This document shows, piece after piece, positions 11,121 through 22,990 of a DNA stretch of 64,000 nucleotides (within the stretch, counting starts at the first letter, position 1; every line of letters starts with the position of its first letter). Source of the stretch: Argyresthia goedartella (lineage: Eukaryota; Arthropoda; Insecta; Lepidoptera; Argyresthiidae). The stretch covers positions 13,665,829-13,729,828 of the forward strand of contig OX463836.1 of NCBI GenBank assembly GCA_949825045.1, written 5' to 3'. The notes below the pieces were generated by a model. It saw only the letters and a list, made by a program, of their open reading frames with translations, was not told where the DNA came from and searched no databases. A program made the position numbers and the translations under genes.

Positions 11121-11189
11121 ATTTTCTTTTTCACCTGGTACAGTCAGCATCAGATATATATGAGCGCGCAAGCTACTCTTTTTTTATAT

Positions 11190-11262
11190 AATAATATTAC
11201 CTTGGACACTATTTACACATATTGATCTAGCCCCAAACTAGGATTCCCTGTATCTTGGGTAC
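11190..11262 (-). mobile_element. Truncated SINE tail at the duplication edge
   Basis: Only the 3' part of the SINE family is present (ACCTTGGACACTATTTACAC to CCTGTATCTTGGGTACT). It is joined directly to the end of the duplicated block through an A/T (TAA)-rich run. Confidence 0.75.
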
Positions 11263-11605
11263 TTGGTTTGACAACCTAAATTATCCCGTAGCGCTAAAAC
11301 TTACAACTATAATTTACGATTTTGTATTAAAATCTGATAAGTATATACTTAAATTCGCTTAAGTGTTGTGAGTGTTAGGGCTATGTATATGTTTTGGGTG
11401 TCAAAACACCGGTTTTGACAAAATTCACTAGATTTTGAAATTTTATAGATTATAGAAATTGTACGTATACATATATATATATATATATTTTTTTACGAAA
11501 AATTTAAAAATAAAAAGTAATGTATTTTTTGGGAATCAGCAGCATGAAAATGTTTATAGTTCGGGGTTTCACATGTAAGGAACATGTTAAACTAATAAAA
11601 ATAAT
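11263..11605. other. Non-coding spacer with a TA run
   Basis: A TA microsatellite lies at about 11470-11490. I see nothing else I can support. Confidence 0.5.
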
Positions 11606-11607
11606 CG

Positions 11608-11815
11608 GCCAAGTGCGAGTCGAACTCGTGCACGAAGGGTTCCTTTCTATTATCAATAGAAGACCGCAAAAAAAACACGTTAGTTGTATTGCAGCCCCCC
11701 TTAATATTAAATTTCTTTTGTTTTTTAGAATTTTTTGTTATAGCGGCAACAGAAATACATCATCTGTGAAAATTTCAACTGTCTAGCTACCACGGCTCAT
11801 GAGATACAGCCTGGT

Positions 11816-11846
<31 letters not shown>

Positions 11847-11930
11847 GGACGGACGGACAGCGAAGTCTCAGTAATACGGTCCCGTTCGGCACCTTTCGGG
11901 TACGGAACCCTAACAAAAATTAACCGATTA
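11608..11930 (+). repeat. GGCCAAGTGCGAG-type dispersed repeat with GACA/GACG runs
   Basis: It starts with CGGCCAAGTGCGAGTCGAAC and ends with TTTCGGGTACGGAACCCT. The inside holds (GACA)n and (GACG)n near 11814-11860. It is the same family as 25845-26255 (-), 43102-43512 (-) and 49858-50260 (+). I recall this as a very common lepidopteran repeat. It has no coding capacity, and its class is not decided here. Confidence 0.8.
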
Positions 11931-12049
11931 AACAAAAAAAACGAAATTAAACCGGTTAAATTCAAACCGGTTCAACTCAAGTGGTTGTAACTGCTCCTCG
12001 TCATGTCCGACTACAAACTTTAGGTAAATTCACACCTTGGTTCCGATCC

Positions 12050-12190
12050 CTGCTCATTACATTGACCGATCAGCTGATTCCGTGTTACTATGGGAGACCC
12101 AAGATGTCTTTTCGTTTGCGACCATATATTTCTTGGGGAAAATTATTCGTAATTATGGGGTACTATAGTCCCTTAACCGGGAGTAGCTTA
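12050..12190. repeat. Diverged arm of the fold-back element seen at 61386-61656
   Basis: The phrases GATCAGCTGATTCC, GGGAGACCCAAGATGTC and TTTGCGACCATATATTTCTT line up in order with the middle and right arm of the 61386-61656 element. Only one arm is recognisable. Confidence 0.55.
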
Positions 12191-12781
12191 CAAAATAACA
12201 GCCTGTATAGAGGTGAAAAATAAAATTGCTAACAACCTCTAATTTGACTACACTTTTATTTTACAGCCTGTATATAAATCACATGTAATGGTCTTATAAA
12301 TTATGATTTATTATCATATCTAAAAAAAACAGTCAAAATAAAGTAAGTATAATTGCTAGATCTTAAATTAGTTAAATTATTATGGAAAGTGGCAGTAAAA
12401 TCATGAAAATTACGATTAAATGATGTTGATTTTAAATATTTTCATAATTTTTTAATCAGTATTAGAGCGTACTAGACTTTTTAACAAAATACCATCCTTT
12501 TTGTATTTTTGTGCTATCCTTTTCAACGTACCAAAATCCAACACTGGTGTCGTATAGCGCAGCCGGTCTGGCGCAGTGGGGTAATAAAATTGTAACCTCA
12601 TATTGAGTGGAAATGGTGAGATGATTTGTACCTTGTTAGGAAGGTAGGTAGTTAGGTGCCTACAGCAGGGGGCTAGCTCATCGCAGCAGCTATGGAGATA
12701 AAAGGTTGCCTAAAAATGTATTCCATCACCGTAAGAACGTCTATATAATGAACATTGGTTAAATTACTTATCTCAATGGTA

Positions 12782-12857
12782 TAAGGTCCGCACCGGATTC
12801 GAACACGCATCTCCTACGTGAGAAGCGAGTATAAAACCACTATACTATGGAGATTAA
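12782..12857 (-). repeat. tRNA-like sequence (Glu/Asp-type), degenerate
   Basis: On the - strand there is CATAGTATAGTGG (A-box), a CTTCTCACG anticodon-loop-like segment and GTTCGAATCCGGTGCGG (B-box). The acceptor stem does not pair fully. It is a tRNA pseudogene or SINE head. A similar sequence lies at 24795-24880. Confidence 0.5.
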
Positions 12858-13440
12858 TTGGTATAAACCGGTTTATTAGGGTTTACTCCGTTATTATTTT
12901 GTACACGACTGTACATTGATTGAAATGTATGGAAAATTAAAAATTGCATTTTTTATGCCGTTCTTCAAAGTAAACCAGGTGGAAATTAATATTGTTTCGG
13001 TGGACTATTTCTGGACTATTTTTTGGCATAAATATCAAACTAGAAGTCGTAGGCGGTCCGGAGATATTTGATGTTATCAAATGTTCAAGCTGTAATCCTC
13101 ACCAAGATGACTAAATAACTCTGGAATCGTTGAAGGACTATTTATGAAATTTGGCATACCGTGTGGACTATTTCTGGACTAATTTTTGAAACCAAAACCA
13201 AGTCAATAGGCCCTTCCGTTTGCTTGCAAGAGAGATGAGGATTACAGCTTGACGTCAAGCTGTAATCCTCACCAACTTATAGCTATAACTTCGAAACTAT
13301 AAGTGGACTAATTTTCTTTCTTGGTGGACTATTTAGGACTATTTCTGGACTATTTTTTAGCATTTTCAAATTTCATTTTCATGAAGCTTTCATTGGTGAG
13401 GATTACAGCTTGAAGGTCGTGATATATTGGTATATTACTC
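12850..13440. repeat. Third copy of the palindrome-bearing repeat
   Basis: It is homologous to 4725-5290 and 17470-18035 but visibly more diverged than those two are from each other, so it is an older copy of a dispersed family. The perfect 36 bp palindrome is kept at 13236-13271. Confidence 0.75.
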
Positions 13441-14095
13441 AGTTCCCGGGACAAACCAAAAATATTTCATTCCAATTGTCTAATAGTTATTATAGTTAAA
13501 TTATTTACTTATTTAGGTCTATTTTCCACAGAAACCAAATGCCACCTAACCTAACAAAAAGATGAGCAGGGAAAATATTAGCACAAAAGCGAGAAAATAA
13601 AAGAAAACGCTATAAACGAATGAAAAATAATCCAAAAAAATTAGCTGAAAATATGGAATGCTGACAGAGAGTAAAACAATATAAAAGGACAGAAGGATGG
13701 CTACGTCAGTCAATTGAAGCTTTTATGAAGTAGGTACAGTAAATAAGTAGCTGGGAAAAAATTATAAATAAAAAAAAAAGAAAATAACAAAATAAAAGCG
13801 TTTACAGCTTGAAGGTCGTGAACTGTCGGAAATAATTAGTTTTCGAGTTAAAATTGTTTGAAAATCCATATAGAAGTGCCATAGTGAAGCATCTTTACTT
13901 CTATACGTTTAATAATAAAGCACACTTTAGGAAAACATCCGGACTTACGTCCATACATTTATCAATGATCCGGTCAGGAAATTCCTCAAAAGATTTGACA
14001 CATACGATTCTTTTTATTTTTTTTTGCGTTTTTATAGTCCGGTCTTCCCTCCTCATCCTAATTAAGTTTCTCAAACTTTTATTCTTCGGGTCCTA
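13441..14095. other. A/T-rich flank left of duplication copy 2
   Basis: No convincing gene is present. Motifs resembling ATCCGGNCTT at about 13936, 13970 and 14037 mirror those upstream of the transposase (CCGGTCTTCCCTC at 14039 versus its complement at 3417). This stretch may therefore hold the outer end of the pogo-like element of copy 2. Confidence 0.4.
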
Positions 14096-14310
14096 GGAAT
14101 AAATAATGAAAAGGTACATTCCTTAGATTGGATAGTCATAGCGTCATTGGATACATATATATATATAGCCTACAGATTCAGCCTACGTTATCAACTTTGG
14201 CACAAAATAAGTGTTAAAAAAATAAAATCTAAATTGAAAAATTCTTATCATAATATTTTACGTATTATTGCAATTTTTGGTACGTAGTTTACACACATAG
14301 TTTACTTAAA

Positions 14311-14936
14311 TTAAAAATAAACGCTATCTTCATCATTCAGCAGTACATACTGAAGAGGATTTTCATTTATCTGCATTAACTCGATCGTTTTTACTATGTT
14401 TTCTTCAGGCACATAGTCTTCATCTATTCGCTTAGGGACAACAAACATCACATTTTCATTCTTTCCAACAGCTCTATGAAATGAGATAGTGTATTTTTTC
14501 TCATTTGCGTCCACTCTTTTAATTGTACCTACATATTATACTACTATTATATTATACATATTATATTATACATATAATACTTCCAGGAATTTTTAAAATA
14601 TCTGGCAAGTACTGTGTCACCAACATCGTAGAGGGTTGGCTGTTGCAGATGTTCAGTTGTGTTTTCCGGTTCATCTTCTTTCACTTGGATGCCTACAAAG
14701 GGTTTGTTTGGATTTGGATCGTGTAGGTCACTATTGAGATCGATCATTTTTAGGTTTCGGATTGAATATTTAGCGATAACTGATTCATTGGGAGTCACTG
14801 AAACCGATGAAATTATATTAATTTTCTTTTTTGACTGTTGTGAGTCTTTCTAGTTTGGATATTTTGTGTCATCCCTATCTTGAGTTTTTTCTTGTGTCAT
14901 AATGTTTGTTTGTATCAGTATATTTTCTTTTTCTTC
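14311..14936 (-). pseudogene. Decayed C-terminal tail of the transposase, copy 2
   Basis: It has the same structure as 217-842, with the two shared in-frame stops and the TA-rich insertion at about 14530-14575. The last segment is open here (67 codons from 14514 to 14311), without the extra stop found in copy 1. This helps show that the copy 1 nonsense change arose after the copies separated. Confidence 0.65.
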
Positions 14937-14939
14937 ATT

Positions 14940-16340
14940 TTATTTCCTTTTCATAATTTCCTTATCCATTACTGTATAGTTTTTTGGGTTGTTCTTTTTA
15001 CTCTCGATTTTCTTTTCTTCTGCACGAATCTCTTTTACTATTCTTTCAATCTCTTTTTCTCGTAGTAACAATTCTTCTTCGTCTTTCGGGATAGTGGACA
15101 TAATGAGTAGTTGGGAACTAAAAAAGTCACTTGGTAAATCTTGCATATCTGAATCACTGTGTAGACTCATTACATCGCTGTCAACAAATGTCGAAGCGAT
15201 ACTTGGTGATCTTTTCATTTTCTTGGACGGATTGGCCTTTGTTATTCTTTTACTCTCTTTTGTTCCCTTTTTTATTTTTGATGTTTTTATCAGTTTGTTT
15301 TGTTCTATATCATCTAAATCCTTATCTGTGTTTAAGTTACTTGTTTGCTTTGTAGTCTTTGTTTTTTTACCAACACCTTTTCCTTTTTCTGTGGAGGTGT
15401 TCTGGTTTTGAACTGAGTTTTTTGCCTTTTTATTTATGTTCTCTATTTTAGATGATCCAGTGTTTTGTTCTATATCATCTAAATCCTTATCTGTGTTTAA
15501 GTTACTTGTTTGCTTTGTAGTCTTTGTTTTTTTACCAACACCTTTTCCTTTTTCTGTGGAGGTGTTCTGGTTTTGAACTGAGTTTTTTGCCTTTTTATTT
15601 ATGTTCTCTATTTTAGATGATCCAGTGTTTTGTTCTATATCGTATGAATTCTTTTCTGTCTTTGAGTTATTTGATTGCTTTGTAGACTTCGTTTTTTTAC
15701 CAACACCTTTTCCTTTTGTGGAGCTATTTTTTGTCTTGGAATTTTTAGTTATGTTCTGTATTCCAGACGATCCAGGTTCCTCATTGTCAACAGCAGATTG
15801 ACTACTACGTAGTCTTTCTTCGTTTGCCTCTTTTTGTTTTTCTAGATTTGTCCGTGTAATAACCTCTGGCCCTTTGGCTATCCGAGTTAATTTATTAACA
15901 GTCTTGCCATTTGTTGTTTGTTGTTTTATTTTTTGAAGTAGTAAGTCTTCAAAACTCGTTGCTTCGTTTGATCCAGTTACTTCTGCAGTACTAGGTCTCT
16001 CATTCACGGTGCAAGGAGAGGTGCTGTAGTTGGAAGATTTGTTTATTACATCCAAACATGATTGCACAAGCGATTTGACGCAAATCTCTTTAGACACAGA
16101 GCCAACATGTTTTTGCCACCTTTTGTAAGCAGCTTGGTCATATTTGTCTATTGGTATGACGTTGGGATTATATGGGTGGATCCCTCCCTTTTTGAAGCCG
16201 TTTCTTATTACTTCTGGGCTTGTTTGCTGCCAAGCTTCTGCAAATAGTTGGGCAAAGGCTTGCTTGCGTACTTTCCTACCAATATTCTCTCGCTGCCAGA
16301 ACACAAGTTTTTTGTCCCATACGTCGACGATTTTTCCCAC
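14940..16340 (-). pseudogene. Pogo-like transposase, copy 2, catalytic domain deleted
   Basis: A deletion joins the equivalent of nt 2227 to nt 3577, removing about 336 residues including the HTH and all three catalytic aspartates (D179, D290, D326 of copy 1). An accidental ATG in former upstream DNA gives a 466-residue open frame with about eight novel residues, followed by the copy 1 sequence from WDKKLVFW onward. What is left is the end of the DDE domain, the Lys-rich repeats and the tail. Two substitutions seen at once against copy 1 are R to K and Y to N. It cannot catalyse transposition. Confidence 0.85.
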
Positions 16341-18726
16341 AAAATACTACTATTCTGCCGAATCACTTGTGTGCACGTCTCGTCTGGTCGCTGGCCGGCC
16401 ACAGTTTGAGGAGAGGGGCAGAATAAAATGGCGGTTCTAGAAGTGTTGCCAGCAGTAGATAATATTGCCTAGTTTGTGAGTTATTCCATGCATCCGATCT
16501 TATGTCACATCCGATCTTAGGCGAACCAACCTTACTTATACTAGGGAGGTGCCGATTATTTAGACATAAGCACTTAATTAAATACCTAAAATTGAAATGA
16601 TTAAGACTGTAATTAATCAAACAATGTTTGATGTTATGTGATGATTATACCAATGAACCGACTGTGATTATTGCGATTAAAACTAAGTTATACATATAAA
16701 TATGATATAAATATATACATATACATATATATAACTATAATGAACATAAAAGGATATGTTCTTTTTTCAAATTATGTTTTGTGAGTACAGAAGCTAGCAT
16801 GTTATCCTTTACACATTGATTATCAGTTCTTAAAACTTTCCTCCATTGCAATGATGTCATTATTGCAATTGTCATGTACCGATTGACGTGATTTTTAAAC
16901 ACTCGTGCCTTAATTTCCACCAAAAAATGCTTTAAGATGTCTTTAAAAGTTTCAGCAAAATCGTATTTCGACGAAAAAACGCCAGCGCATTCGCGATACG
17001 AATTCCGCCATTGTTGTTTACATCTTAGCTCAACTATATATATATATAACATATATATATCATAGCTACAACCGAAGCTCGAAAACCCGTTCAAAATCCA
17101 AATCGCTGTCACGCACTTATGTACAACAAAACTCATTTATGTTTCAGTCTTCAAAGGGCTTTTGACAGCCGTTAAAAACAGTTTAAATTAAACACAACTT
17201 AAGCACAACAAGCAAAAGGCGAGTAACGTACTCAAGCAGGCCAAGCTTATTGCCTGTCAGCCAGGTTGCCCCTAACCATCCGTTTTTTATCAAGGTTGTA
17301 TTTAAACTGTATTTAACGGTTATCAAAACTCTGGTGAAAGTCCGGCTAAATGGGAGAACATAAAAGTTAAGTGTCGTGAACGTGAAGGACAGAGCTATTC
17401 GCTTACTTTCCTACAATATTACAATACCGTTAGTTTACAGAGATTAAAAACAGGCCCTTTGATTGAATTAACCGATATAAACCGGTTTATTAGGGTTTAC
17501 CCATTATTATTTTGTACACGACTGTACATGTATTGAATGTATGGGAAACAAAACATTGTATTTTTAATGCACTTCTTCAAAGTTAACCAGGTGGAAATCA
17601 TTATTGTTTCGGTGGGCTATTTCTGGACTTTTTTTTGCCTCAAATTTCAAACTGAAAGTCGTAGGCGTTCCGAAGATATTTGATGATATCAAATGTTCAA
17701 GCTGTAATCCTCACCAAGATGTCTTAATAACTCTGGAATCGTTGAAGGACTACTTCTGAAATTTTGCATGCCGTGTGGACTATTTCTGGACTAATTTTTG
17801 AAACCCAAACCAAGTCGATAGGCCCTTCCGTTTCCTTGCACGAGAGATGAGGATTACAGCTTGACGTCAAGCTGTAATCCTCACCAACCTATAGCTATAA
17901 CTTCGGAACTATAAGAGGACTATTTTTCTTTCTTTGTGGACTGTTTAGGACTATTTCTGGACTATTTTTTGGCAGTGTCAAATTTCATTTTCATGAAGGT
18001 TTCATTAGTGAGGAGTACAGCTTGAAGGTCGTGAATTTGGATCACATGGCGATTATTTAACTGAGTTGCCGCGCTTTACAAATTATATGTAATTTGATGA
18101 CTGTAACTCGAAATTAATGAGTATGAATTTAATCCTCCATGAATATTCACCATATAACTCAAGGGTGAAAAACAAGATATGTATGTTGTAGGCGCGCCCT
18201 CATTCAAACGCGCGCGAACGAGTCTACAATTACTTTTTAATCAGATTGTGATTTCAATCAATTAAATAGATCAAGGAAAATAACAAAGTTTTGACAGATA
18301 GACATTTATAGATAGACATATTTCTTCCTTAATGTTCTAAGGAAGAAATAGACATAAAGGTACCATTTGATGTACCTTGCATAAGTCCACGGCCTAGCGG
18401 TATTCGCACATCGGACCGAGACGGGTATTGGATGGGTGTCCGATTCTATGTGTCATTTGTTTCGGGCGCTTCCGTGTTTCATGACACGTTAATCTGTAGG
18501 GCCGGGCTACTATCACTACCTGGTGGTCGTAGTCGTGAAGCTGTGTCAGAGGCCCTATTAGGGCCGCTTGATAACTTCTGAGCCGTTGCCGTAAAAAGCA
18601 TTCCCCAAACGGCAAATAATGCAAAGGGGTCTAACATAAACGTTTATATACAGGCAATTACATTGCTTCTGACCCCACACTATGTTACCCTGTGTCGTGG
18701 GAAGCAGAACTAGCGACATCTCACAC

Positions 18727-18963
18727 ATAATAATAATAATAATAATACCTTGGACACTATTTACACACATTGATCTAGCCCCAAACTAGGATTCCCTGTA
18801 TCTTGGATACTAGACTTACACACATACTTAGATAGATAAACAACCATGACTAGGGTACTCACATCCGTTCTCATCAAACAAATATTTGCCCCCACCGGGA
18901 CTCGAACCCGGGACCCTTGGCTTCGTAGGCAGGGTCACTGCCGTCTCAACCATTCGGGTCGTC
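18727..18963 (-). mobile_element. tRNA-derived SINE, copy in duplication 2
   Basis: Counterpart of 5978-6214 with the same head, B-box and (TTA)n tail. The neighbouring second tRNA-like fragment follows at 18995-19065. Confidence 0.85.
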
Positions 18964-21419
18964 TACATATACCTAAACATCCAAGTCCTGGGTTGTTTTT
19001 TATCCCCTGCCGGGGCTCGAACCCGGGACGCCGCGCATGATAGGCTGAGCTACAACCGAAGCGCCACATAGGTCGTCTAAAGACCGTCAAAGTCGTCGCG
19101 ACATTGCCACCGGAAGGTCATTGTTTACCTGAATAGGGTACCTGGCAGGGTGTTCACCGAATGTGATGGGCATGCTAGTCGCACAAGTGACCTTGTGACG
19201 AACAACATACCTGGAAACAAGTAAGTGAGCCACAACTGACGCTTGCTTTTAGAGATCCCTAGGCAAGTGGGTTTTAGTTCTACACGTGTCAACCATCACT
19301 GATGATTGGAAAAATCGGAATAGATAGTGCTGTAGTCTAAACAGCGAATCAATTTACTATCGAAAGCTCCAATGTGATATTTTTGACATCAGAAATATTT
19401 TTCATAATGTATGCTGTATGCGATAAGGAAATGTCGAAAGTAAACCAAAGTAGGTACCTATTAAATGGAGCATAATATACTTAGGTTAGTAAGCTAAGCT
19501 AGCTAATCGCACATCAAAAATACTGATTTGCACAGCAAATATCAGGTCATCAGGTTTTAAAACTACTTTATTGCACAAAACGAAAGATAAAGACACATAC
19601 ATTTTTTACATAATACGACCTTCCAGGTAACCCCATATTTGAGCGGCAAATTATTGAATTAGGTATCAGTGATTTTCCAAATTCGTACCGGAAAAAGAGG
19701 TTTTGAAGGAAGTCTCCAAATAATAATTATTTTTAATATCCCTTTCCCAAAGATTAGGTTCTTTTAGCTTATATTATTCCGACCAATGAATTTGAATGGC
19801 ATACATTCATAATCTGTGTTTACACGCGCTTTCCCAAAAGGGGGGTATTCAAAGATAAAAACACTATAATAATACCTACAATAAATCTTCTGCTTATACA
19901 CGGAACCCACAACAACCCACCTGTCCATTCGCTCTTGACCGAACCATCCAACTCCAGCTGCTATACTTAAATCAATTATACGTAGTTCAGTTGATTCTTT
20001 GTAATTTCATGAATCGCGCGTCAATGCACTTAAAAAGTGCATTTTATTAAATAAAATATTGCACTTTTAAAATTTGAATAGTGCATTTTGTGTGAAATAA
20101 ATATAAAGTTTCTGAGTTCCAACAAGAAAAATATAATAACGTGCTAAGGGCTTTATCGGTTTTGCGGTGAATAGGGTGAGTTCTTCTTCTTTTTTTTTCA
20201 TATATATTTTTCACATACATTACTTTTAGTCTGGCCCTACGTTATAACACCCTGTATCCTAGGAACCAGAAACAGCGATATCACACTACTTACACACACA
20301 CAACTAGAAATATATAAACATCAAAGACCTGGGGATTTTTGTGCGAAAATTGTATCGAAATTTCTATATTTTCAAAGGAAAATATTAAAGTGCCCATCAA
20401 AAGTACTGATTTGCACAGCAAAAATCAAGGCAAGGGGGTGAGCGAAGCGAGTCAGTATGTTTGATTTTCAATTAATATTTTTTTCACAAGTTACATTGCT
20501 TTTTGTCTGGCCCAGAAACAGTGATGTCACACAACTTACAAACACACAACTAGAAATATATAAACATCAGAGACCTGGGGATTTTTGTGCGAAAATTGTA
20601 TCGAAATTTCTATATTTAAAATTAATATTTTTTTTACAAGTTACAATTTCAACGGTACCCGTGATCTGCTGATAAAATCTTTGTCGTGATAAACTTGTTT
20701 TTTCTTATTATACCTATAGTAATTCTTTCCAGATAATTTAAGGTCTTTATAAGTTATTTTTAGGACGATGTCTTTTTATTTTATTTATTAAGGTCTATAC
20801 AACAATGCAGATACAAAATAAAAATAAACCGTTCAACACTTGTTAAAGACTAAAATGTATGGGATTTGACGTTTGTTTTGAGGTTAAACTATATTTAATA
20901 TGTATTGTAGTAACACGGCTAGCTTCTAACATTTTGGCATCATTATGTGTTCTGGCCTCTCTGGCTACCCCCTTATTGGGAATACAGCCTTGATGATACT
21001 GATACGAATGAATCATGAATAATGTATTACACTTTGATAAATCGTGATTTTCCATCACAATTAGCCATAGATATTGACGTCAATGACGTCACAGATCGTG
21101 TGGCGCAGGCGCATCGTGGTCCGTAACACATCTGGATGCACATTCAACAACTCAAAGTTTGAGACTCCCTCAAACTTGAAAGTACATGTAAGGCTGGGCG
21201 GTCATGTTTGTATGAAGAAGTGAAAAATCAAAATTGCTCTGATCAAGTCGGTTTCATAGTGAAAATTGTTTAGAATAATTAAGAAGATATTGGAGTATCA
21301 ATTGATTTATCAAAAAGGCTTGTCGATTGTACATTTTTAGCAGATTAATAAAGATATTTTTGTGTAAATAAACGGTCAAGTGCGAGTCGGACTCGCGCAC
21401 CAAGGGTTCCGTACACACT

Positions 21420-22110
21420 ATATGTCATATATACGTTGTGGTCATAACCTATAATTACAGACACTGAATGTATATTAAAATAACTGAGCTATCCCTCTGG
21501 ATATTTTTATTAGACTATTATTGGAACTTGCTACACAATTTAAGATTATTTGTTTTATGTTAAAACGAAATATAAACAACAAAACTTGGCTGTTCCTAAT
21601 ATTTTATTCGGTTTATCATAATTACAAGCAGCATAACTTTACAAAGATGTGGCCATATAATTAAAGACACTCCATTTGCTTTGAAGAAATAAAAAATATA
21701 TTGTTATTGAAAGAGAAATATTAAACTGCACATCGATAACACTGATTTTCACAGCAAATATCAGGGCAAAATACTATAAATTACATGTTCAACCTAGTGG
21801 TTGAACATGTAAGAACAACAAAAATACTTAGAACATAAAAAGTATTTTTGCTGATCCTTTTTTGCTGTGAAAATATTAAGATTAAATACTAGTCTTATAG
21901 AAATTTCTTTATTCCACTAAATTCCTAACACATTTATAAAACATTCTGGTACGTGTCAATATTTGGTCGCATGTCCTTTGGCAGAAATGACAGCACGACA
22001 TCTCTTGGGTATGGAAGCGATTAATTTTACACAAGCTTTTACCGGGATGTGCTCCCATGCTTGTGTAAAAGCTGTGTAAAGTTGATGGACTTTGGATATC
22101 CGCTTTTTCG
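21420..22110 (-). pseudogene. Tc1-like element remnant, transposase C-terminus (copy 2)
   Basis: Counterpart of 10440-11120: the Tc1 C-terminal frame ending in GHATKY and a stop, Tc1-type 3' sequence, and the nested core-repeat fragment at about 21735-21895. Between this and 22185 lies about 75 bp of foreign repeat (CAGTCAGCATCAGATATATA and an AT run), which breaks the transposase just after its PxSPD motif. Confidence 0.75.
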
Positions 22111-22184
22111 CCATTTTCTTTTTCACCTGGTACAGTCAGCATCAGATATATATGAGCGCGCAAGCTACTCTTTTTTTATAATAA

Positions 22185-22990
22185 TAATCCGGACTGTGCG
22201 GGGGACAATCCGAAACTGTCATAGACTGGTTAAGAAGTCGTTAACTACTTTTGCAAAGTGTTTCGTTTTTTGCAAATAATTATCCTGCTCTAAAGTCCAA
22301 ATGACCGGTAAATTCTGCTCGTCATAGGGCAGCATGGCTTGTTCTGATATATTCTTATACTGGAATGTATCCAAGTCGCCTTCCATTTTCCTGATAGGTC
22401 CAACACCAAGTCCTGACAAACAGCCCCACACTTTGATATTACCCCCAATGTTTGACTACTTTTTTGTATACTTTGGATCCATTTCTGTTTTCCGTCAGAA
22501 TTATTCTAATTAATTCTTGTTTCATGAGAAAAGAGCAGATGTTTCTACCCTCGTTCAGTCAACTGTTCATATTTTTTATCAAACGCTAATCTTGCCGTAA
22601 AATTTTGCCTTTTCAAAAGTGGCACCTTCCGAGATGCTCTTCCGTACAAGTTTGCCTCACATATGCAATCTTGCAGACACACCCTTCGACCAGCCTGCAC
22701 GAAACAACTCCAAACGTATCAGTTCTTATCCCTTGAAAGGATAGTTTTTTGCCAACAATACCATCTTAGAGTCTTCCCGCAGAGCAGTTTTCCTTGGTCT
22801 TGATTTTCTAGGTTAGTTTTCGGTCGTGTTGAACTTCTTGAAATATTTTAAAGCATTCATAACCTTGTCCTTAGATTAGTTCAAGTGGTTTTTTTTTTTC
22901 TGTATGACTTAACCTTTCGTATGCAAGTTCAGAATAATCTTCCTAGTGGACGCATCGCAACTTTTGTGTTTTTCCCGTATCGATTGGTTT
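22185..22990 (-). pseudogene. Tc1-like transposase, N-terminal and central part, degenerate
   Basis: On the - strand, 22431-22219 is an open stretch with VWGCxSGxGVGPIxxxEG-type sequence and WTLEQDN, the classic centre of Tc1 transposases with the second catalytic Asp. Just downstream SPD matches the conserved QSPDLNP. Further upstream (about 22975-22920) CDASTRKIILNLHTKG resembles the N-terminal HTH. Several stops and frameshifts lie between. Together with 21420-22110 this makes one broken Tc1 element. Confidence 0.8.

Larger units (their letters stand above)
1..11186. repeat. Direct duplication, copy 1
   Basis: This block matches 14096-22180 in the same orientation, with roughly 1-2% base differences by eye. 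The left edge may lie outside the window. Compared with copy 2 it carries 1.35 kb more at 2228-3576 (lost in copy 2), a 786 bp TA-flanked element at 7473-8258, and about 0.8 kb more at 9000-9834. The match stops at 11186 in an A/T run, where copy 2 continues into Tc1 transposase sequence and copy 1 continues into a SINE tail. It could be a recent segmental duplication or two haplotypes placed in tandem by an assembler. Confidence 0.93.
14096..22180. repeat. Direct duplication, copy 2
   Basis: This is the counterpart of 1-11186. It is shorter because of the 1.35 kb loss in the transposase, the absence of the 786 bp element, and the loss of about 0.9 kb equivalent to parts of 8840-9834. Other elements keep the same order: SINE (18727-18963), tRNA-like head (18995-19065), half TIR element (19505-19555) and Tc1 remnant (21420-22180). 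Confidence 0.93.

Noticed and set aside
14528..14580. GT-AG intron in the transposase tail
   Set aside because: Kept only as an alternative: joining at the obvious GT and AG gives a stop, while removal of a ~41 bp TA-rich insert restores a family-like motif.
16208..16440. Several overlapping 64-98 codon frames at the deletion junction
   Set aside because: Shadows in other frames of the truncated transposase and its former promoter.
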